A stretch of 40,134 nucleotides of DNA from an uncultured Lachnospiraceae bacterium (lineage in GTDB: Bacteria > Bacillota > Clostridia > Lachnospirales > Lachnospiraceae), in the NCBI GenBank assembly GCA_947650005.1, contig CANSTU010000027.1, positions 1-40,134 on the forward strand. The letters are read 5' to 3'. The translations under genes were made by a program, and so were the position numbers. This document shows, one piece after another, positions 34,576 to 40,134 of this stretch; within the stretch, counting starts at the first letter, position 1; every line of letters starts with the position of its first letter. Below the pieces are notes generated by a model. That model was not told the origin of the DNA. It searched no databases and saw only the letters and a list, made by a program, of their open reading frames with translations.

Positions 34576-35439
34576 ATGGACAGAGGATTGATTGGAATCC
34601 AGATGAGCACGATTAAGAAAAAAATTGACGAATTGGGCGCTTACGGCACATTGAAGGCCTGCGCTGAGCTGGGATATCATTGTGTGGAGATCAGCCAAAT
34701 CCCCATGACGCCGGAGAACGTGGAGGGGATGAAGAAGGCCTGTGAAGAATTCAATATTAAGGTTGCGGCTTGTACTGCTGCGTTGGAGCCCATGGCTCCC
34801 GGCATGCCCGGCGAATATCTGGTGAACGATTTTGACAAGATCGTGGCGGACTGCAAGGCCCTGGACTGCAATATGCTGCGTATCGGCATGATGCCCATGA
34901 ATTGCATGGGAAGCAGGGAAAAGGTCATCGACTTCGTGAAACGGGCTGATGAGATGGCGGAAAAATTGAAAGAGCATGGGATCGATCTGTATTACCACAA
35001 CCATCATCTGGAATTTGTAAAATATGATGGAAAATATTTGCTGGACATCATCAAGGATACCACAAAGCACATGGGCTTCGAACTGGATATCCACTGGATC
35101 CATAGAGGCGGCGAAAACCCTGTGGAATTTGTGAAAAAATATGCGGGCCGTATCCGTTTGCTCCACTTAAAGGACTATCGCATCGGGGAAATGAAGATGC
35201 CGGAAGGCCCCTTTGATTTCACAAAGTTTAACCAGGCGTTTACCAATGTGGTGCAGTTCGCGGAGGTGGGCGAAGGCAGCATGCCTGTGAAGGAATGTAT
35301 CGAAGCAGGCCTGGCAGGCGGCAGCGAATATTTCCTGATCGAGCAGGATGATACTTATGGAAGGGATCCTTTTGAGAGCCTGAAGATCAGCAGGGACAAC
35401 CTGATTGCTCTGGGATATAGAGACTGGTTTGAACTGTAG
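34576..35439 (+). CDS. TIM-barrel sugar isomerase/epimerase-like protein 2 (AP endonuclease 2 family)
   Basis: This 287-residue xylose-isomerase-like TIM-barrel protein shows a classical metal site: LYYHNHHLEF, FELDIHWIHRGG, LLHLKDY and EVGEG, with IEQDDTYG near the end. It is only distantly similar to the first TIM-barrel protein of the operon. The start at 34576 has GGAGG upstream. It is last in the unit, followed by a terminator. A role with the two oxidoreductases in keto-sugar or glycoside conversion is plausible but unproven. Confidence 0.88.
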   Translation: MDRGLIGIQMSTIKKKIDELGAYGTLKACAELGYHCVEISQIPMTPENVEGMKKACEEFNIKVAACTAALEPMAPGMPGEYLVNDFDKIVADCKALDCNMLRIGMMPMNCMGSREKVIDFVKRADEMAEKLKEHGIDLYYHNHHLEFVKYDGKYLLDIIKDTTKHMGFELDIHWIHRGGENPVEFVKKYAGRIRLLHLKDYRIGEMKMPEGPFDFTKFNQAFTNVVQFAEVGEGSMPVKECIEAGLAGGSEYFLIEQDDTYGRDPFESLKISRDNLIALGYRDWFEL

Positions 35440-35610
35440 GCCAAGGAATCCCGATCCATGGGAGGCATGGCGTTGGCCGACTGTTTGTGAAGAAGGGTGA
35501 TCGGAAATGAATAGGTTTCATCTCACTGATTTGCCCACGCCAAAGCACATGGCTGAGAGCATTGACAGAGCCAAATATGTATAAGGATGAGCCCATTTCT
35601 TCCTAATCAA

Positions 35611-35654
35611 ATAAAATCCCGCCTCCAGCACTTCTGCTGCAGACGGGATTTTAT
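35611..35654. terminator. Terminator of the TIM-barrel/oxidoreductase operon
   Basis: ATAAAATCCCG pairs with CGGGATTTTAT, with an inner CAGCA/TGCTG stem and TTTAT after it. It is A/T-flanked and could work in both directions. Confidence 0.75.
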
Positions 35655-35700
35655 TTATAGGGGGGATTTCATATCATATCATCAAAGGAGGGGGTTTTTG

Positions 35701-35775
35701 ATGATAATACAAGTATGCCCCTCATTCTTTCTTCTATTCATTTTTTATAAATTTTATTCGTTTGGAAGAATATAG
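35701..35775 (+). CDS. Possible 24-residue hydrophobic peptide
   Basis: An ATG about ten bases after AAAGGAGG opens a 24-codon frame rich in Phe, Leu and Ile. It has no known relative and may be chance. The remaining 35655-35945 shows no other gene. Confidence 0.25.
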   Translation: MIIQVCPSFFLLFIFYKFYSFGRI

Positions 35776-35945
35776 CACAAAGAACAGGCCACGAAAAGCA
35801 GTCCGGCCATACCGGCGGCCTGAAAAACGACCGTATCTGTATGAAAGGAAAGTGGAAGAGTGCAAAATGCATATGAGAAATCGCTTCGTGGTTTTCGGAC
35901 AGAAAATATGGACTTCGACGGCATTGCCGCAAATATGGCTTAAAG

Positions 35946-37343
35946 TTAGGAGGATGCCTTCTGGGCATTCATGTCGGTGCGGCGAAGCTGCCTGCCTACT
36001 ACGGTGAGCATGGTTCCAAAACATGCGGCCCCGCCGATGAAGTTGGAAATGGGCTCCGCCAGAAAGACGCCATTGACGGAGGGCGAGATCAGTTTTGGAA
36101 GCAGCAGGGTGAGCGGTGCGACAATGACCACCTTCCGGAGGATGGAGAAAAAGATGGCATATTTTGCCTTTCCCAGCGCCTGGAATACGGTCTGGCCGGA
36201 GAACTGCAAAGACATCATGAAGAAGCCGAAATAATAGATTCGCAGGGCGGGCACAGCAGCCTCGGTCAGCTGAGGCTGGGTATTGAAAAGATGAATGAAA
36301 AATACGGGGAAGAGATGTAAGATTCCCCATACGATGACGGTATAACCAATACAACTGGCGGCCATAAAACGGATGGCCGTCCGGATGCGGTCGTTTTTTC
36401 CTGCACCGTAATTATAGCTGATGACGGGCTGAGAGCCATTGGTGATACCGCTCACCGGCATGGTAAGGATCTCCCGGATGGAATTGATGACGGTCATGAC
36501 GCCCACATACAGATCGCCGCCATAGATGGACAGAGTGGCGTTACAGAGCACCTGGACGATGCTGTTGGTAATAGCCATCATGAAACCGGACAGGCCTAAG
36601 GCAGTGATATCCCGTATGGTTCGCAGACAGGGTTTCATGCAGGCGGGACGGATACGCAGGATGGTATTCGGCCCTGTAAGGAAACGGATGGTCCAAAGGG
36701 CGGAAACAGCCTGGGAAATCACTGTGGCGATGGCCGCTCCCCGGATACCCATGTGGAAGACGAAAAGGAACAGAGGATCCAGCAGAAGATTCAGTACGGC
36801 TCCAATCAGCGTGGTGAGCATACCGATTCGGGCAAAGCCCTGGGCATTGATATAGCTGTTCATTCCCAATCCCATCATAACGAACAGGGTGCCCAGAAGA
36901 TAAACGGACAAATAGCTGTCCGCATAAGGATAGGTGGCGTCGCTGGCCCCGAAGGCATAGAGGAGCGGTTTCTTAAAAAAGAGCCCCAGCAGGGTTAAAA
37001 GGATTCCGGTAAAAAGAAGCATGGTAAAGGCATTCCCCAGAATCCGTTCCGCCCCCTGTAAATCCCCCTTTCCCCGGGCGATGGAGCACAGCGGCGCGCC
37101 TCCGGTGCCGAATAGGTTGGCAAAAGCGATGATAACGGAGATGAGGGGCATGCACAGTCCCAGACCGGTAAGGGGAAGCGAACCCTGCCCGGGGATACGC
37201 CCAATATACATCCGGTCTACCACATTGTAAAGAATATTGATCAGCTGCGCCAAAGTCATGGGAAGCGCCAGGGAAAGGATGCTGCCTACCACACTTCCCT
37301 TGGAAAAGTCATTCTGTTTTCTAGCTGTGTCCATAGCGTCCAT
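35946..37343 (-). CDS. MATE-family efflux transporter 1
   Basis: This 465-residue, about 12-span antiporter has the two-fold MATE repeat: SLALPMTLAQLINILYNVVDRMYIG at the start, FGTGGAPLCSIARGKGD after it, and GSQPVISYNYGAGKNDR in the second half. The family exports drugs, cationic compounds or metabolites using Na+ or H+ gradients. AAGGGG lies seven bases before the ATG. It is divergent from a second MATE gene 281 bases away. Confidence 0.9.
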   Translation of the reverse strand: MDAMDTARKQNDFSKGSVVGSILSLALPMTLAQLINILYNVVDRMYIGRIPGQGSLPLTGLGLCMPLISVIIAFANLFGTGGAPLCSIARGKGDLQGAERILGNAFTMLLFTGILLTLLGLFFKKPLLYAFGASDATYPYADSYLSVYLLGTLFVMMGLGMNSYINAQGFARIGMLTTLIGAVLNLLLDPLFLFVFHMGIRGAAIATVISQAVSALWTIRFLTGPNTILRIRPACMKPCLRTIRDITALGLSGFMMAITNSIVQVLCNATLSIYGGDLYVGVMTVINSIREILTMPVSGITNGSQPVISYNYGAGKNDRIRTAIRFMAASCIGYTVIVWGILHLFPVFFIHLFNTQPQLTEAAVPALRIYYFGFFMMSLQFSGQTVFQALGKAKYAIFFSILRKVVIVAPLTLLLPKLISPSVNGVFLAEPISNFIGGAACFGTMLTVVGRQLRRTDMNAQKASS

Positions 37344-37624
37344 AAATTTTCCCCTTTTGTTTCCTTGCTGAATCTGTTATACTGTGCGCAAGGCTGAAAG
37401 ATGTTGTATGTTCGGATAATGATGGAAGAAAGTTTCCTTCAGAAATTATAAATCCAAATATTTTTTTTGTAAAGGAGCAGTACCGCAGCGCTATCCTGTC
37501 CGCAAGCGATGGATTCCCCTATACATCCCGTCAGGGCCTTCCGGGAGAGGTAACGGCGGAATGTATAAAGGAACCAGGAGCTTGCAGATAGGATAGACGG
37601 CAGCGTGGCAGAATGGGAGGAAAG

Positions 37625-38986
37625 ATGGCACGGATACAGAATATGACAGAGGGGAAGCCGCTGAAACTGATTCTGGGATTTTCCCTTCCGCTTATGGTAG
37701 GAAATGTATTCCAGCAGTTATATACGGTAGTGGATACCATGGTAGTTGGGCAGGCGCTGGGCGTGGGCGCACTTGCGGCGTTGGGGGCGTCTGACTGGCT
37801 CAACTGGATGGTGCTGGGTATCGTGCAGGGATTTGCCCAGGGTTTTTCCATTAAAATGTCCCATGAATTTGGAGCCGGCGAATACAGACGGCTCTGTAAG
37901 ACGATTGCGAATTCTCTTCTGCTGGCCTTGGGCACCTCTCTGGCGCTTTTGGCGGCCAGTCAGATTTTTGCACGCCCCATTCTCTTGCTTTTGCAGACAC
38001 CAGAGGCGATCGTGGCGGATTCTCTTTCCTATTTGCGTATCATGTTTGCGGGGATTCCTGTGGTAATGGCCTATAATATCCTGGCGGCGATCTTGCGCGC
38101 TCTGGGAGACGGAAAGACGCCCCTGTATGCCATGGTCGTGGCAGCCCTGATCAACGTGGCGTTAGATCTTCTCTTTGTGCTGGGCTTTGGATGGGGGATC
38201 AGAGGCGCGGCAGCGGCTACGATCATCGCCCAAGTCTGTTCCGGCCTGTTCTGTCTGGTTGTCATCCGTCGGGTGGAGATCCTCCGGTTTGAAAAGAGCG
38301 ATTTTCGGATGAGCGGGGCGCTGGGAATTCATTTGATGAAGCTAGGTCTTCCCATGGCTTTTCAAAACGGCATTATCGCTGTGGGCGGGATGATCGTGCA
38401 GTCCGTAGTAAACGGTTTCGGCGTGCTGTTCATCGCAGGTTTTACGGCCACGAACAAGCTATATGGCGTGTTGGAGGTGGCAGCGACTTCCTATGGCTAT
38501 GCCATGGTCACTTATGTGGGGCAGAACCTGGGCGCAAAGCGGATGGATCGGATCAGCAGTGGGATGCGTTCCGCCCTGGTTGTGGCCATGGGCACATCTG
38601 CCCTGATTGCGGCCGCCATGTTTTTGTTCGGGAAATTGATTCTGGGATGCTTCATTTCAGGAACGCCGGAGGATGTGGCAGTAACCATGGATATCGCTTA
38701 TTTTTATCTGGCAGTGATGAGCGCATTTCTCCCCATCCTATATATATTGCATGTGGTGCGTTCCGCTCTGCAGGGGATGGGAGACACATTCCTGCCCATG
38801 CTGTCCGGGATCGCGGAGTTTCTTATGCGTACCGGAAGCGCGCTTGTGCTTCCTCTGTTCATGGGAGAACAGGGAATCTTCTATGCGGAGATCCTGGCCT
38901 GGGCCGGAGCGGATGTGATTCTGGTGACCAGTTATTTTCTGCGGATGCGGGGCATGCGCAATAGGGGGCAGGCGGCCGAAAAGTGA
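37625..38986 (+). CDS. MATE-family efflux transporter 2
   Basis: This 453-residue MATE protein has about 12 spans: FSLPLMVGNVFQQLYTVVDTMVVG near the start, and YVGQNLGAKRMDRI in the second half. GGGAGG precedes the ATG at 37625; the ATG at 37613 lies before that site. It is related to but clearly different from the divergent MATE gene, so this is not a recent duplication. The shared 281-base upstream region has no recognised operator. Confidence 0.9.
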   Translation: MARIQNMTEGKPLKLILGFSLPLMVGNVFQQLYTVVDTMVVGQALGVGALAALGASDWLNWMVLGIVQGFAQGFSIKMSHEFGAGEYRRLCKTIANSLLLALGTSLALLAASQIFARPILLLLQTPEAIVADSLSYLRIMFAGIPVVMAYNILAAILRALGDGKTPLYAMVVAALINVALDLLFVLGFGWGIRGAAAATIIAQVCSGLFCLVVIRRVEILRFEKSDFRMSGALGIHLMKLGLPMAFQNGIIAVGGMIVQSVVNGFGVLFIAGFTATNKLYGVLEVAATSYGYAMVTYVGQNLGAKRMDRISSGMRSALVVAMGTSALIAAAMFLFGKLILGCFISGTPEDVAVTMDIAYFYLAVMSAFLPILYILHVVRSALQGMGDTFLPMLSGIAEFLMRTGSALVLPLFMGEQGIFYAEILAWAGADVILVTSYFLRMRGMRNRGQAAEK

Positions 38987-39076
38987 TCGGATTGCAATCG
39001 ATACTTTGGCAGGGCCTTGCTGGGCGCGTGAATAGGAAGCGGATTTACTGCTCTGAAAGAAAGGCGGATTTTTGTC

Positions 39077-39105
39077 TTGTGGCATGGATGGGGGTGTGCT
39101 ATAAT
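39077..39105 (+). promoter_or_regulatory. Extended -10 promoter of the small membrane protein
   Basis: TTGTGG, 17 bases, TATAAT, with TG one base before the -10 (TGCTATAAT). Confidence 0.55.
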
Positions 39106-39171
39106 GGCGTCAGGAAATGTACTGACAGGATGGGACATTCCAGAATATAGAAAGGAAGCGGGTAGAGAGAA

Positions 39172-39288
39172 ATGGAAGTAATGGTTTTAATGGGCGGGAT
39201 GCTGTTAATCATCATTGTGGCTGTGGTGATTTCTGCGGTGACTTCTGTGGTATCGGGAGTGGTGGCCAGTGAGGACGAAGAGGATTGA
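39172..39288 (+). CDS. 38-residue single-span membrane protein
   Basis: The frame encodes MEVMVLMGGM, then a strongly hydrophobic Val/Ile stretch, then SEDEED at the C-terminus. This fits a one-span membrane peptide with an acidic tail. It has a good promoter about 70 bases upstream and a purine-rich AGGAAGCGGG before the ATG. The function is unknown. Confidence 0.55.
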   Translation: MEVMVLMGGMLLIIIVAVVISAVTSVVSGVVASEDEED

Positions 39289-39470
39289 AGTGCCGGATGA
39301 CGGCAGCTCCCGATTTTCGGAAGCGGTTGGAGGCAAAAGAATCAAAAGCCCCGTTCCGGATCCAGAAAATAGTTTGAATATACTGTATAAAAGAGATGGC
39401 ATGGGGAAACCTTAAATGTGTAATCCGGCGTATCCGGCATGCATATGATAGGATCGTGTCAATGCCATAA

Positions 39471-39542
39471 TCCTCGATAGCTCAATGGTAGAGCACGCGG
39501 CTGTTAACCGCGGGGTTGTTGGTTCGAGCCCAACTCGGGGAG
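39471..39542 (+). tRNA. tRNA-Asn (anticodon GTT)
   Basis: Full cloverleaf: acceptor TCCTCGA/TCGGGGA, D arm GCTC/GAGC, anticodon arm CGCGG/CCGCG with CTGTTAA loop, and T arm TTGGTTCGAGCCCAA. Discriminator G. CCA is not encoded. Confidence 0.95.
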
Positions 39543-39546
39543 TTTG

Positions 39547-39586
39547 AAAAACCTTGTGAACATTGGTGTTTGCAAGGTTTTTTGTT
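39547..39586 (+). terminator. Terminator of tRNA-Asn
   Basis: AACCTTGTGAACA pairs with TGTTTGCAAGGTT (two wobbles) around a TTGG loop, ending in TTTTTTG. Confidence 0.8.
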
Positions 39587-39599
39587 GTGCAGCATTCTT

Positions 39600-40134
39600 T
39601 TAAAAACCACCTGCTATGCAGGCAATGTCGTCAACTTAAGAGTATCAATAAAGATGAGAAATTTATAAAAAACACTTGACAAAACGGTCAAAAAATGTTG
39701 CCTCGCATTGATCATATTTTCAATGCGAGGTGCTTTTATGAATACAAGACTTTTGACATCTATCTTACAGTGTTCCAATGAACTTATCACATCGGATGAT
39801 TTCCTGTCAACAGATTTACGTACCTGGAATGATTTCCATATCTATGCCATTGATGGAAGTACGATACAGATCCCAGAATCAGAAGAAAATTATAAAATAT
39901 TTGGTGGCAATCCCAACAAAACGCAAATCGTGTCACCACTTGCTTCCGTATCCGTCCTGTATGACGTAATGAATGATATTCTGGTCGATGTTTCCCTTCA
40001 TTCCTATCGTTACAATGAACGTGAATCGGCCCAATCCCATATTGATTTTTTACCGGGATTTCCAAACAGTATCCTGCTTGTTGACCGAGGATATCCCTCC
40101 GAGAGCATGTTTCGTTACCCCAGCATCATAGAAC
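39600..40134 (+). mobile_element. 5' part of an IS4-like insertion sequence (boundary approximate)
   Basis: AT-richer than the chromosome around it. It contains a palindrome TTGAC-AAAACG-GTCAA (39676-39691) and a hairpin CCTCGCATTG/CAATGCGAGG (39701-39730) directly before the transposase, of the kind that shields an IS from outside transcription. The exact left end and any target duplication cannot be fixed here, and the right end is outside the window. Confidence 0.55.
39738..40134 (+). CDS. IS4-like DDE transposase, partial (runs off the window)
   Basis: 132 codons are visible with no stop before the edge. YAIDGSTIQIP carries the first catalytic Asp of the DDE triad and LLVDRGYPSE the second, matching the IS4-type RNase H fold. 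The usual N-terminal DNA-binding region of about 90 residues is absent, since the first Asp falls only about 38 residues in. Either this copy is 5'-truncated or the true start lies upstream in another frame. It is codirectional with tRNA-Asn. Confidence 0.8.
   Translation, partial: MNTRLLTSILQCSNELITSDDFLSTDLRTWNDFHIYAIDGSTIQIPESEENYKIFGGNPNKTQIVSPLASVSVLYDVMNDILVDVSLHSYRYNERESAQSHIDFLPGFPNSILLVDRGYPSESMFRYPSIIE

Noticed and set aside
35734-36354. 206-codon minus-strand frame overlapping the end of the first MATE gene
   Set aside because: It overlaps the MATE gene in another frame and is out of context, with no ribosome site.

Overview
The window looks like chromosomal DNA from a gut-type Clostridia bacterium, most likely a Lachnospiraceae. 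The signs are strong AGGAGG-type ribosome sites, moderately high GC for a Firmicute, LAAC/VGC lipoprotein signals, LacI/TetR/LysR regulators, DUF6688-like and Eis-like proteins, and a tRNA-Asn without encoded CCA. I cannot place the genus.

Layout. 1-312 is a long imperfect palindrome of unknown nature. 459-3602 encodes a PAS-rich hybrid histidine kinase with two receivers, convergent with a DUF6688-like membrane protein. 5597-11274 is a complete peptide-type ABC importer (lipoprotein, two ATPases, two permeases). On the minus strand, 11304-14064 carries an Eis-like acetyltransferase, a double-ACT protein and an EamA transporter. 14240-14556 is a second copy of the palindrome, followed by an SDR oxidoreductase. 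15631-20581 is a sugar ABC importer (lipoprotein, two permeases) with a LacI regulator, matching LacI-type operators and a promoter whose spacer holds a run of nine G. Then come an acidic repeat protein and a TetR regulator. 22541-28268 holds purine genes purC, purF, purB and purA, followed by a LysR regulator. A 66-bp tandem hairpin array leads into a HAD phosphatase. 30744-35654 is a four-gene unit (TIM barrel, Gfo/Idh, Gfo/Idh, TIM barrel) suited to oxidation and rearrangement of sugars or glycosides. The end has two divergent MATE transporters, a 38-residue membrane protein, tRNA-Asn and the 5' part of an IS4-like transposase cut by the window edge.

The most unusual content is non-coding. 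(1) A ~312-nt element occurs twice. It has a nearly identical structured core and outer arms that differ in sequence between copies but still pair, up to a 66-bp stem with one G-T wobble. Each copy ends just upstream of a promoter. (2) A dispersed ~40-nt cassette, a hairpin with a four-base A-rich loop followed by AGATGGGAG, occurs at least ten times on both strands. It is co-oriented with the next gene in nearly all cases, and its GGGAG often is the ribosome site. It fills all three gaps of the sugar/oxidoreductase operon and is amplified in tandem before the HAD gene. (3) The sugar importer promoter looks able to switch phase by G-tract slippage. All functional statements are from reading the sequence and recalled family knowledge; no search was run.
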